From NCBI GenBank assembly GCA_030248065.1, contig JASAMV010005207.1:1-64000 (forward strand): a stretch of 64,000 nucleotides of DNA, written 5' to 3'. The stretch comes from Rhynchonema sp. JSB1_4. Its lineage: Eukaryota > Nematoda > Chromadorea > Monhysterida > Xyalidae. Below are positions 1 through 11,222 of this stretch, one piece after another. The notes under the pieces were generated by a model. The model ran no database searches. It worked only from the letters and a program-made list of their open reading frames with translations, and was not told where the DNA came from. The first letter of the stretch is position 1; each line of letters opens with the position of its first letter. The position numbers were made by a program, and so were the translations under genes.

Positions 1-1320
1 CTCCTTGATGTTTCATGCATATGGCACACTGACAACAGGAATAAAACACAAGACTGACAAAAACGTTTTGTGGTTCTTGATCTTTTCTGATTCAGATTTG
101 TGGGAAAGGACATTGCAAACAAAGCTGTACTTCACTGGGTAATTCTCCGAATACCTGAAAATGTCTCCAGCACTGCAACGTGCATGTGCAACCAATTGGC
201 GAAAAAGTTACAGACCGAAAGTGTAAGGCGAGTAATTTCTTTGCTTCATTAATCATCCGTAAGTCTGCATGGTGGCATGCACCAAATTAAGTGCACTTTC
301 TCTCACTGCCAAAAGTCAATTGGCAAGGACAAAAACCGGTCCGGGTCAACAGACAGCCAATCCCAGTTTGCATACCGGACGACGTCGAGCAGTGACTTAT
401 ATTCAAAGATTCAATTACCCAAGCACATTGATTAGGTTTTGAATGAAACAGTAATGTGACCAACATGAACATTGTGCAAATGCGAACATTGTACACTTCC
501 ATTTATTGCCAAGTGCCATGACTTGTGCGTTGTCCCGGTGTCGAAGTTATTGCAAGAAGAAATATGTATCAATCAAAATTTTGCTTTCACATTTTGTAAT
601 CTTCCCATAACTTCGCAATTTTTTGATAAGTTGCACAGAAGTATCCAAACATACACAGCGGTATTATTCTTCTTTTATTTTATTATTTTGTCGTCTTCTT
701 GGTGCGCTACCTCAAGGACCACTTGAGTTAGAGGCAAACGGATACACGCTTTTCACTTGGCGATACGTTGTATGTCAACGAGTACCGTATTGCTTAACAA
801 GTTGATATCTTGTGGGTATTTTATTCATGAATGACATCACAGCGCATAAACTGCGAACCGCACCTGTGCTTAATAATTAGTCTCAAATAAAAACACGAAA
901 AAAACTGAAAAATGTTACCCAGAATTCATTAATAGTTAGTAAGATAAAACAAAGTTAGCTGCGCGTGAATGTTTGAACCCGCGGGCTTTCATCTTCAGTG
1001 CTGCGCGTTATACCGCTCGGACATCGCTTCGCCAATCTCCTTCACAAGCTTTCTATATATGTAACTACGCGTGCATTGCTGCATTGCCTGTTGTGTGTGT
1101 GTGTGTGCTGGCTGCCTGTGTGTGTGTGCTGGCTGGCTGGCTGTGTGTTGTGGGTAATACATTGTGCGCTTTATCAATCAGGCAACTGCGTAGCGTGCAC
1201 TAATGCATTGTTGTGTGTGTCTGAGCGTCCATTATGGCTCTTTTTGAGCTGAAAAACATTTAACCAATTGGAATTAATATATGTTTGACGCAACAACGAT
1301 TAAAAACACATATAACCGCT
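1..1320. other. No gene recognised
   Basis: Several short open frames exist on both strands, but none has protein-like composition, splice-consistent edges or a recognisable motif. A (GT)n-rich tract lies near 1,098-1,150. Confidence 0.5.
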
Positions 1321-1340
1321 GATTTTGGCTTTAGAACCAT

Positions 1341-1622
1341 ACTTTCTGTACAAAAAGTCATGGTCTGGAACCGTTCATGCTAAAAGTTACGAACTCGGCG
1401 ATAGCACCACCGTGTTTCTCGAGTGCGAAAACCACATAAACAACTTTAATAGTTCTGGTAACCCACCTTTTCGGCGAAATTTTACTTCGGGAAGCACACT
1501 TTACATACAAAAAGTCGTGGTCATGGTCTGGAACCGGTCTCAGTCGTGGAGTTACGAAGTCAGCGATAGCACCATCGTGTTTCTCGTGTGCGAAAACCCT
1601 ATATGCGATATTAACATTTCTG
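1341..1622. repeat. Two imperfect tandem units of about 130-150 bp
   Basis: A unit containing TACAAAAAGTC, GTCTGGAACCG, AGTTACGAA, CGATAGCACCA and CGTGTTTCTCG followed by TGCGAAAACC occurs near 1,345-1,435 and again near 1,500-1,595. The copies differ by substitutions and small indels. One frame stays open across both, but the periodicity is at DNA level and no protein family is suggested. Confidence 0.6.
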
Positions 1623-1639
1623 GTGTTCAGTAACGTCTG

Positions 1640-2430
1640 GGCCCTGACTACTCTTTTGTGGAAAAAAAAAAGGGAAAGAACGTTTTTACAAAAATTTCAA
1701 CTGTATCTTGCCCGCGATCGCGCGAGTGGGCACGCAGCGGAATGAAATTTTGTGTGGACCTAGAAGTCCACGCCGTACAAGTTGTGTGCAAGTTTGGGCT
1801 TCTCAAGTTAAGTCTTGTGAAAATGGCGTGAGTTTAAATTTTTCAACTCACGCAATATAAGGAATCAACCATATGTCGCTTAGCATTACCATGCTAGCTC
1901 CGATACTGCACTCAGTGACGCCATTCTCTGTTTGAAACAATAACCGCTGATGATAGTGTTTTAGCCTCGGATTTCCTTCATGATTTATGGTCATGTATAG
2001 GGTTTATGACGATTTGAAGGCATATGAACCCCCGCCCCGTTTACCTGTGTGTTTAGGTGGGCGAGCTTGGTACTATAAAGCATGCAGTATGTATAGCAAC
2101 AGCCATGAGACATTGTTCACTGTTATCTCAAATAGCTAGGCCTTACCGTATGTATTTTTGCGAAATTGTGCCTTGTGGGTTTTTTTGAAATTCTTTTATC
2201 AATGATGCACTCATAATTGATTAGACATGGGATACCTTTTTGCGGATCAGTCCGTTTTTTTCAATGAGTTATGTCACTTGTTTCGCCTTATTTTAGCAGG
2301 CCAGCTCATTGTCAGTGCAAATGCGCCAGTTCCGTCTGCTTATAGTTTGTGAACACATAAAGTACCACGCCTAACAACTAACGCAACTATGTAATAGTCC
2401 GGCTAATAGTTTTGTCGTCAAATCAATTCA
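1640..2430. other. No gene or clear repeat seen
   Basis: AT-rich sequence with frequent stops in all frames; nothing supportable was found. Confidence 0.45.
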
Positions 2431-2431
2431 T

Positions 2432-2745
2432 CATATCGTCGGTATCAGTAAAAATAAGACCAACCCCCAAAACCACTTTTTCGAGAAAAAAGCGTTTGAA
2501 GTTGGCCTGACCGCATTTCCAACACGGTTTGGTTCGGTAGGCTGATGTTTGGCATGCCTACGTAAGGGAGCATGCTGATCATCATAGAAACAAAAGCAGA
2601 CTTTGAAACATCATATCCAAGTAAAAACGAAGCTATTTGTCGGTTTGGTCCACAAAAAATAAATATAGACCAAGCCCCTTGGCGGAGCAGTTGAAAACCG
2701 AAAAATAGCCCAACCCCCATTTTCTCTGCCATTTATTTTTCACCT
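2432..2745. repeat. Dispersed repeat, copy 1 (inverted partner at 4.26-4.52 kb)
   Basis: The end carrying TCGTCGGTATCAGTAAAAAT and then AAGACCAA reappears in reverse complement at about 4,490-4,522. Both copies contain further GACCAA/TTGGTC-type C-rich tracts. This looks like a small mobile element family present twice in opposite orientation. Exact ends were not resolved. Confidence 0.5.
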
Positions 2746-2788
2746 GCTTGAAAATGATTTAATACGGATTCATTCAAAACGCTTGTCA

Positions 2789-2985
2789 CAGAGGTGGGAA
2801 TCGGGCCGGGTTACCTCGGTCCGGCATGGCCGGATTCACAAAAAGTCAGCCCGGTCCTATCCGGCCCGATTTTTTGGGCCGGGTTTTTCTGATTGTATTT
2901 TGAAGCAAACGTCGGGTGTAAAAATATTGTTTCTGTTTGTTGAAATCATTGATATTTACACATTGAAAACATAAACAAAAACATC
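2789..2985. mobile_element. Truncated copy of the GGCCC hAT-like element
   Basis: It starts with CAGAGGTGGGAATCGGGCC, the same terminus as the complete element at 58,438-58,899. It then has GGCC-rich sequence and the same unique core (TTTTTCTGAT, ATTTTGAAGCAA). The matching right terminus is absent, so the copy is partial. The left 8-mer cannot be tested as a target-site duplication without the other end. Confidence 0.6.
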
Positions 2986-3229
2986 AAAAAGCTTGTATGT
3001 GAGAAGCTTCGAACTCGTGGCTCTCACAACCACAGTCAGATATGCTTGCCACTGTGCGAAAGACGCCGACAGCCAAGCCGCCTTACGATACGTTATAAAC
3101 GTAATGATCGGGCCAGCAGCGACGCACTCACCAAGACAGCGTAAAGTCCCTAATACAACACACACACAGCTGGGGTATTGTGCAACAACTCATGTGCTGA
3201 AGCAATCTTTTGTGTGTGTGTGTTGGGGT

Positions 3230-4249
3230 TAGGGCTCGCGCGGGAAATTTTTTTGAAGGACGGGAAAAGTTGGGGAAATTTCCCGTTTTCCCCAAGGGTC
3301 CGGAAATTCTTGCGGGAAATGGAAGTTTGGAATTTTGAAGGACGGGAAATGTCGCGGGAAATGGTTTTCAGAATTTTGAAGGACGGGAAACTGCGGGAAA
3401 AGGCCTATTTCCCGCGGGAAATTTCCCGCGGGAAATGCGGGAAAACGGGAAATTTCCCGCGGGAAATGGCGGTATTTCCCGCAGATTTCCCGCGCAAAAC
3501 AGGAATTTCCCTTAAATTTCCCGCTGAAAATAAAAATTTCCCGTAAATTTCCCGCGGAAAACAGATATTTCCCGTAAATTTCCCGCCCTAGTTTTTTGGT
3601 TGGAGAAGTTACTAATGCAATATCTGGCCGCTATAAGCGTTCCTTTGATGTGGATGACAAGTCCTGTTGTCTGTTGATGTAAACTGACAATGTAAAAGTA
3701 ACGGTGAAGTTGCCCTTTGGGAGATGAACAACAACTGCATAACAGTACTTACATACCAAGAATTCAGGCCTGATCATGCTGAGACACGTTCAAGCGAGCA
3801 TTATGGTTACACACACGTGCCATTAATTGCCGTGAAATTCTTGATTGATCGGTTCAGTGCGTGAGCCGCTAATTGCAAGTTGAAAATGCAGTCTAAGTCA
3901 ATTGCTCAGAGTTGTGATCCACATAAACAGCCTGAGAGAGCCAAACAGTCTATTTCCAACCCATACTAAAGAAGAAAATCCAACAAAAGATGATCTGATC
4001 GCTTCGATTTCCCGTTTCCCGCGGGAAATTTCACGGGAATTACTGACGGGAATTCCCGCGCGGGGAATGGTCGAAGGACGGGAAAAAGCGGGAAATGGCC
4101 GATTTTCAGGCACTATTTCCCGCGGGAAATTTCCTGCGGGAAATGGCACTATCGAAAATATTTCCCGGGAAACGGGGACGGGAAATTTCCCGCAAATTTC
4201 CCTCCCTCCCGCGAAATTCCGCGGGAAAAAATTTCCCGCGCGAGCCCTA
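3230..4249. mobile_element. hAT-like non-autonomous element with GGGAAATTTCCC arrays
   Basis: The termini are TAGGGCTCGCGCGGG on the left and its exact complement on the right, flanked by a perfect 8-bp duplication GTTGGGGT (3,222-3,229 and 4,250-4,257). Both arms (about 3,240-3,590 and 4,005-4,235) are dense arrays of CGCGGGAAATTTCCCGCG-type palindromes. The middle (about 3,600-4,000) is unique sequence. No transposase frame is visible, and the open frames crossing the arms are low-complexity artefacts. The 8-bp duplication and TIR form point to the hAT superfamily. Confidence 0.85.
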
Positions 4250-4257
4250 GTTGGGGT

Positions 4258-4525
4258 CGTGTGCTGCGGGGCTTGGTCTATTTTGTCCGCGAAAATTCTT
4301 CCGCCAACCAACTTGGTTTTCTTTTTCAAAAATAAGAAACTGGACCAACCCCCAACCGGAACTAGCAGGTGTTTTCAACATGCTGTAACTCAATGTACAT
4401 AGCGTTTTGAGACAAAATTTTTGGTGAATGTTTAGAATAGTTTGCCAGCTACACGCTGCACACAAAAAGTGGGTTGGTCTTTGGTTGGGGCTTGGTCTTA
4501 TTTTTACTGATACCGACGATATCTT
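4258..4525. repeat. Dispersed repeat, copy 2 (inverted relative to 2.43-2.75 kb)
   Basis: It ends with GGTCTTATTTTTACTGATAC and then CGACGATATC, the reverse complement of the start of the 2,432 copy. It lies directly after the hAT-like element ending at 4,249 plus its target duplication. Confidence 0.45.
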
Positions 4526-4529
4526 TTCG

Positions 4530-5310
4530 TCCATTCAAGCAGTAATACAAAGAGCACCAAATGAGAGCGAGAAATAATACATGTGATTTGACGACATTAC
4601 TATAAGCAGTCCAACTATATGATTTTGTTTCAATCTGCGCTGCAAGTCTGGCGGATCAAAATCGTTTGAACAAGAATGCGTGGACAGGTCTATTGCGCAC
4701 GTCCGGGTCATGTGCCCCCGGTAGACACAACGCTAACTTGCGTCCATTAGAAACATCGTTTCTTTGATGCGCCTCCGGCAGTTTGTCGTTGAACATTTTA
4801 GTTAATCCGGAAAAATAAATCTAGACGCTCGGTTCATCATTCATGAACCTACAATATTTCTTGTTTGGTTTGGGTCGAAAACAGAGCAAATAATGCAGTA
4901 GCTTGTGGTACCCATTAATAAACTATCAGTGGAAAATATATTGCAGACGGCTGTCAAATTTTAGTACATAGTTGTGCTTTTTTAACATGTTAGTTTGCAG
5001 AGGTTTACCCAAAATAATACAGCCCCCAGCAAAGCTTCAGGGTGGTCTAATTAAAAAAAACATACTTTGCTTCGTTCTTAGCGCAAACGGCTGGACCAAA
5101 GTTTCTTTGCGAGGTCAGTATGAGCTCGAGTCAGATGCGGAAACCCTCGTCTCACATGTGAAAATTATACACTCCCTACTTTTCTTGTGGAGCCTTAACC
5201 AGGTGACAGCATGACTTGGGCCACACTGTGCCATGTGCTTGTGCAGAGCACGTTCGTTTGTGAATCGAACCAAAGAAACAGGCAATTCAACGGTTCTGCA
5301 CGGTAGATTT
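4530..5310. other. No gene recognised
   Basis: Only short frames without protein-like character. A segment near 5,020-5,100 has CAGCCCCCAGCAAAGC and GGTGGTCTAATT, loosely like the GACCAA-rich dispersed repeat. Confidence 0.4.
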
Positions 5311-5611
5311 GCTCTGAATGGGAACGCCAATCTAGGTATGTATACGTGAACAAATGACATTGCGTTGATAACTGCTGGTTCGCATCCGTTTACGAATAAG
5401 GTTGGTCTGTGTGTGCTCCTTTTCAAAAAAGACTTGTTTCTTAGCCTAGTGAAATGAGGGTCAAAACGGATCAGAATATGCAGCATAAGATCGACCTTTT
5501 CGAAAAAAATCGTTTTTTATTCTGTTGCTCCTTCTGATCGGTCCATTTAATTCTTCGCGACTTCACATGGGCATTTCCAGTGCATTGCACATTAAAGAAA
5601 GTGGGTGGTTT

Positions 5612-5770
5612 AAATTTCAATCTGAAGTTTAGGTTGTTGCTGTTGTGCAGGTATGTACGAGTCGTGCTATATGTATGTATGTACATTTTGCTTGTACTTT
5701 CTAGTTTCCAAGCACAAAGAGGCTCTTGGCTTTCAGAATTGGTGAGAACATGCGGAAACGATTGAAATTT
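5612..5770. mobile_element. 159-bp insertion present only in duplicate A
   Basis: Unit A has AAATTTCAATC at 5,612 and GATTGAAATTT ending at 5,770, an 11-bp perfect inverted repeat. At the matching place in unit B (about 12,000) GGGTGGTTT runs straight into GACTAAAATTC. It therefore behaves as a MITE-like insertion younger than the duplication, or a precise loss from B. No clear target-site duplication was seen. Confidence 0.65.
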
Positions 5771-8155
5771 GGCTAAAATTCTGGAGCCACACGCTCGTGT
5801 TTGGTTTTCCTTTGGAATCCGCTGAATTTGGAGTTCCGGTGCACATTTTTGCCTAACCCAGCTCGAAGTATGTATGTAGGTCTATAGTTTCTTTCTAAAA
5901 CGAGGCAGTCTTTTCCTAACTGAACTTCAAATCCATAAAGGAAATGGAGTGCAGCAGCAAAATACCGCTCCGATAGTTTTGCTCAATGATTAGGCGTAGC
6001 GAAGTGCTGCTTTGTTGACGCCAAAAGTATACCGCAGTTTTCTGAGATGCTCCCCCTCTTCCATATTCCAAAACACATACTGAACCATAAACGGTTCCAA
6101 GAGTTTGATTCGCGGATTTTTCACGTCTTTAGAGCCGTGCTTTTTCCCTTGCGGCATACTTTAAAAAGAAGCACGCTGGGTCGTTGAAAAGTAAAGTATG
6201 GGTATGTACTGCTGGGAATCTCCGGCTTCGTACACACCCATTTTTTGACAATTGTTTGTCCTCCTGAGTTCCTGACTCAAATGCACACGAACTAACGTAT
6301 ACTTCGACCAAGTTCGAATTGTGAGTGCCAGAAAGAGAAAAACTTGATTGCAGATGTTTTTTGCTGATCGTAGTGATTTGTCCTCTTCATAATTCGGAGC
6401 TCCTTATTACTATAGTGTTTTGGGACCATTTGGATCACTTGAGTTGAAGCCGCGACCTGATTCTCACGAAGTTCATTTTTATTTGATTTTGCACGATCTT
6501 TACTTTGACACAATTTCGCTATCTGACATTAGCGGGAGTCAAACATTAGAAACGTACTCCGTTGATGGTTGTTTAATCGCATATAGGCAAACTAAACCAA
6601 CACGAGCCCGATTTCGAAGGTGGTGTGTATTCAAAATGAATACAAAAAGAAAATCATCATCCTCCACTTCGTATTCTTCAACGTGTAACATTTCCCAAAT
6701 CAGCAGCCACGCTTCCGGCGTTGACAATAAAACAACTTTTTGATAGTAAACGATTATGACACTGTCTGTAGCAATGTTAATCAAAACTTACCGTATGTGT
6801 GAGAGATGAAAGTCAAAGCAAACAACTTGTGTGAACCAGTACCGGGCAGTGTCTGTTGTTGTGAATGCTGTATTTCCTCTGAGATCATGGGAGACACCGC
6901 AGAGTAATAACTATGCCGGGACCAGGTATACACTGTGCGAGTGTTGTTGTTTGATGATTGTTGCTGCTGGTCGCACAAAAATAATTAATGACACTTTGAT
7001 TGGTCCGGTCGGGACATCAAGATCGACCGAGACCATTGTTGCAGTTTTGTCTATCGGTATCCATGTACAACCAGCGAGTAGTTGGGTGATGTTACACAGT
7101 CGGATCACAAAACGACCAAAATCACACCAAGCCTTTCGGTCTACCCAGAAATGACAGCCACAATTAACCATAAAAAACCGTATTCGGCGACGGTGTGTGG
7201 CCGAAAAACCTTTTCTGGTGTAATTCGCATCCTTGAAGCAGGAGATGCATCGTTGTAGTTCCTCGTGGCACTTTGAGGATAGAGGGAGGCGCCACTTCCA
7301 CTTCCGCTTTTTGCATTGCGCAGACACAGACACACGTCAACGTTTCTTGAAAAATTAGATTCTGCTTCATATCTGAGACACTCAAGGCTTGCCATGTTGC
7401 CTGTCTCCCATAGGTGCACGGTGCCAAAATTGTCTGACGAATATTATTTGGGTGCCTGTGCCTGACGGAGCGCCACAAAGTAATGCCATTCTTGTTTGCA
7501 TGTGCGCGAGGGAGATTAGGACCAACCGAACCATGAGAGCATAGTGATTTTTTGATTCACAATTTTTCTGACGTGTACGGTACGTTGGACATGCTGCTCA
7601 TTAGTTTCCCCAGCAAATTTTGGCTGGTGTTGACCCTTCCGGTTCTCGTTTTTGTGCCCGAGTTCAATCGGATTTCGGTACATTATTATACTGTACCGAA
7701 GGCGCTGCTTTGATATGCGGCACCGGATGCCACCCAACGGCACACTTCGTGACATTATGTTTCATGACGCCGCTTTCTTTGCGTTGTTTATCGAGATTCT
7801 TTTTTGGCCGATACTTTATTTCGTCCGTGGCCGATTAACAAGCGCCCACCCTGATATCATACTTACATAGTTTGCTATCCTCTGGCTTCGCGATGTACCA
7901 CAAACGTGCAACCGCATACAGTAAGCACGTTTTGGTTCTTGACCCCAGAGTACATCTATACATATGTACGTCGAGGCACATCCACCAAAGTCTGATGATA
8001 GTGCTGATGATGACCTGATGCACCTTGTGATCTGTGGTCTGAGAACAAATTGTCGAATTGGAGCACTTATTTTTGTTGCAGAGAAAACAAAATCACGCGC
8101 TGAGTCTGAGTGCATGCCTGCGTGCACTGCACTTGCAATCAATCAGATATACACA

Positions 8156-11100
8156 ATGAATGAAACATCACTCAACACAACAGTGGATAGCACTAATCAC
8201 ACAATCGAATGTCTAAATAAAATGCCCCAAGTGACCACCTTCCGGCTCGTCAGCGTGGTCTACATGGGCGGTGTGATAAGCATCGTCGGTGTTTTGCTCA
8301 ATTCGACACTGGTGGTTTTGCTGCTCAGACTTTTGTGCAAGCACACAGTTGAGAAGAAAACGTCGAATCTGCTGTATCTGCTCCTACTTGCTTGTTTCGA
8401 CATTAATGTCGGTGTGGCCTACCTGCTTCTGGTGTCCATCTACGGATTCATTCACTACTATCACCGCACGCTGGTCGCTGTGTCGTTGTTGCTCATGAGG
8501 TGAGTTACAGTACTTGATACTGGTCGGAATATTTCGGTCCGGGGACATCGTCGCGCGTTTTGACTTGGTCGCGCGTATTTTCAATTGGCTTGGGTTTAGG
8601 CTAAGGCTTAGGCTTAGGCCTACACTTCGACTTAGGCTTAGGCTTCCAGCTTTCCCTAACAGCCAGATATGTTGTAATTCACAAAACGCGCGACCATGTG
8701 ACAAATAGCGACGATGTCTCACAACCAATATTTCTGTCGTGCGTTAAGCGTACGGTGACCGCTTTTATATGCCGGACTTCAGTTTCGGGCTATAATTATT
8801 TAGTCGTTATTCCGGTTAATTTTTTAATCGTCAACTCAAGCTGTCAACTCTGGTGCATTCCGTCCACCACTCGTCTGCCAACGCAGGCTGTTACAGGCAA
8901 CCTAAAAGTATACTCTGACAATTCTTTTGGGAGAAACTTTTCAAACGCGTCGCCAAACCGGAAAAGCGGAAGAGGGGCGCACGGGGCAAAGGGGCCACGG
9001 GACCTGGGGGCCGGGGGCGCGCAAAACGCGCTAAGGGGGAGGGGAAACGCGTTAGAAAACTACCCCAAAAAAAAATGCCAAATATGTAACAGTGCTGTAC
9101 GAACCATTACGCAGCGACGATAATTCCAAAAAATCGGCTTATAGTCATGTTGTCGTTAACTCAGATAGTCGACTCTCATCGTCAAATTACCCCTAATGAC
9201 ATGCATATTTCTCGCGGGCTGCTTGAGTTGACGACCAAAGCTGACGATTCGTGCTGACGACTAAATAATCAGTCAAAAAATCTTTACACAACATCATCAA
9301 CCTCTGGTTTTTCGTGCAGGGCCTGGTGGGTCTACTTCCGCTTCGTGTACACCTGTTCGCAAATCACCTTGGTGGCATCGGCCTATCTGGTCGTGCTTGT
9401 GTCGGTCGAGCGCTGTCTGGTCACTGTCCGGGGACAACAATCTCGGGCCTATGTTTGGATGGAGACACATCGACTCGTGCTATGTCTGTTAGCCGTTGCC
9501 GTTGGCGTCGCTGTGAAATTGACGTCCTACTTTGAGTTCACGGTGTGTTATTCGAATTGACGGGGCAGCGGGGAGGCACTGTCTCCCATGGACTTTGTCC
9601 ATTAAATTGATCAAAATTAAATGAGGCGACCACGTTGAGACTTGTGAAACATCACGTGATTTCAGCTAGTGCTGTCCGGTTGTCCCGATTTTGGCGAGTG
9701 GCACGTCGAGCTCAACTACCCGTTCATCATGTCCAGTCAGCTCTACATGGTCTATTGGCGGTTCTACGGGCGCAACATTCTGTCGGCCTTGGTGCCCTTT
9801 CTGTTTCTGGTGCTCACCAATGCGCTGATTGTCAAGAATCTCAAACGAAACATTGGACACGCAACGGATCATGCGAGAAAGGTGCGTGATTTGCACTTGC
9901 ACATAGGATTCGGCCTCGAGGGATGCATGTGTGTGATACCAGGCACAGGTGATAAACCCACTACACATGCGGGTGTTCTTTGATGGTACGTGAAGCGCAT
10001 AGGAAGTTTTGTGGGGATTGCTGTTTCGATCCGAAATATAATGCAACCGCTGCCTGGGTCTCGATGGACACTGTACACTGTTCCCATTGCAGGGGTGTGA
10101 GGTTTCGCCCGGACTGCATTGCAGTCTAGAGATGAAACTGTACCATCAGGTTTTTGGGGCTGCTAGTCACTGATGAGACCCGGGCAGCCGCTGTATTAGC
10201 GTACGGGCCGAGACAGCAATTCCCATCAAGAGTCATAGATAGCCATGTGCTTCACGTGCCCGCAAAGCACCTACGGGGTAGACGCGTAGCAAAAAACGCT
10301 TGCTCTGTACATGGACGCACCAATATTCAGCATTTCTTGGAGCACAGCAAAGGTACCTATCAAACAACAATGATGATGTAACCAAAAACTGTACAGTACC
10401 AGCTGTAATTTTAGGCTGTTTGGGGCATGCAGCGCCTACAGGCTCGACAGATGCACCACTGACCTCTTTTGCACGCTGAATCTGGAACCTGCAGGCGCAG
10501 GCCTCAAACAGCCTAGAATTGCAGCTGGCACTGTATATTTGCAGCGCGAGATCCTCCGAGCCACGCAGTTTTTCGTCACCGTCATTTCGACCTACCTGAT
10601 CGCCAACTCGCTGCACGTCGTATTAACACTGATTGAATTCATTGATGTTTCAATCCTGCACAACAACTTCGATTTATATCTGGCGATGGGCGATTTCACC
10701 AGTCTGCTGACCACAGTCGTCTGTTCCTCCCGACTATTTGTCTATCTGAAATTCAACGATCAAATTCGCGACCTGTTCGCTTATGGTCGCCGACGGACGA
10801 GTCAGTTTGTGGTCCGCAAGATCACTGGGCTCGGTCAGTCGCAAAACGTGACCACATCCAATTTCAACCGCAGCAAACAGCAACCGACTGAGGAGGACCC
10901 ATTGGTGGAACAGCATCATCAGAATGGCCGAATCGGTCGCAGTTATAGCACACCTGCTGTGTTGCGTGCACCTGCTTTTATTCACAAACAGTCATTGATA
11001 GCGAGGACATGCGAGTTTCAAACATCATCCAGTGGTGACACCAAGAGATTGTACATTGATGAAACATCAGATGGACGTCCATTGCACAGTAATGGCACGG

Positions 11101-11222
11101 TGATGGGACGGGATTGTGAATTGAGATGGACACAGAAATGCACCAGTTCGTCACTCAGCCGTGATGTGCTGTTGATCATGTGTGACTCGACTAATAATAA
11201 TATAGCTGTCACGCATGTGTGA
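8156..11222 (+). CDS. Rhodopsin-like 7TM GPCR, copy A
   Basis: Four exons, 8156-8499, 9320-9542, 9666-9881 and 10545-11222, join in frame through GT-AG introns to about 486 residues. The start is the ATG beginning MNETSLNTTV, an N-glycosylatable extracellular N-terminus; in-frame ATGs at 7,964 and 8,114 are less likely. TM1 (VISIVGVLLNSTLVVLLL) and TM2 with a CFDINV core are in exon 1. Exon 2 has the TM3 cysteine (VYTCSQ) and SVERC in the DRY position. Exon 3 has the ECL2 cysteine (LSGCPDFGEWH), TM5 and the third loop. Exon 4 has TM6, TM7 (FTSLLTTVVCSSRLFVYLKF, no canonical NPxxY) and a long Ser/Thr/Gln-rich tail. Peptide-receptor-like by feel; the ligand is unknown. Confidence 0.85.
8536..8726. 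mobile_element. hAT-like MITE with TTAGGC array, copy in GPCR A intron 1
   Basis: An imperfect TIR (GGTCCGGGGACATCGTCGC on the left, complement of GCGACGATGTCTCACAACC on the right) is flanked by the perfect 8-bp duplication AATATTTC (8,528-8,535 and 8,727-8,734). The interior at about 8,596-8,652 is a degenerate array of TTAGGC hexamers. Related copies lie at 14,770-14,990 and 22,706-22,926. Confidence 0.85.
8796..9268. mobile_element. MITE with TTATTTAGTCG termini, copy A (contains a later insert)
   Basis: The left end TTATTTAGTCGT and right end ACGACTAAATAA are inverted, and longer subterminal similarity (CGTCAACTCAAG versus CTTGAGTTGACG) extends it. Unit B has the same element without the internal insert (15,060-15,354). 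The family is not assigned. Confidence 0.65.
8911..9082. mobile_element. Insertion of about 170 bp only in duplicate A, GC-rich
   Basis: The sequence between CCTAAAAGTAT and ATGTAACAGTGC is absent from unit B (near 15,172). The inserted piece has imperfect inverted ends (TTTTGGGAGAAACTTTTC with AACGCG on the left; CGCGTTAGAAAACTACCCC on the right) and a core of GGGGC-type runs unlike its surroundings. It is nested inside the TTATTTAGTCG MITE. Confidence 0.6.

Noticed and set aside
405..424. ATTACCCAAG, like the nematode SL1 spliced leader core
   Set aside because: The rest of the leader and the Sm site/donor of an SL RNA gene are absent; probably chance.
1090..1150. TGTGTGTGTGCTGGCTGCC repeat as coding (Cys/Val-rich frames)
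   Set aside because: A simple GT-rich microsatellite; frames are open by composition only.
3178..4402. Open frames of 122-166 codons over the GGGAAATTTCCC arms
   Set aside because: They follow the simple repeat, exist on both strands and match no transposase.
7620..7870. Short hydrophobic + strand frames upstream of each GPCR copy
   Set aside because: Overlapping alternative frames, differing in unit B by indels, with no start context or family; they might be decayed coding sequence but cannot be supported.
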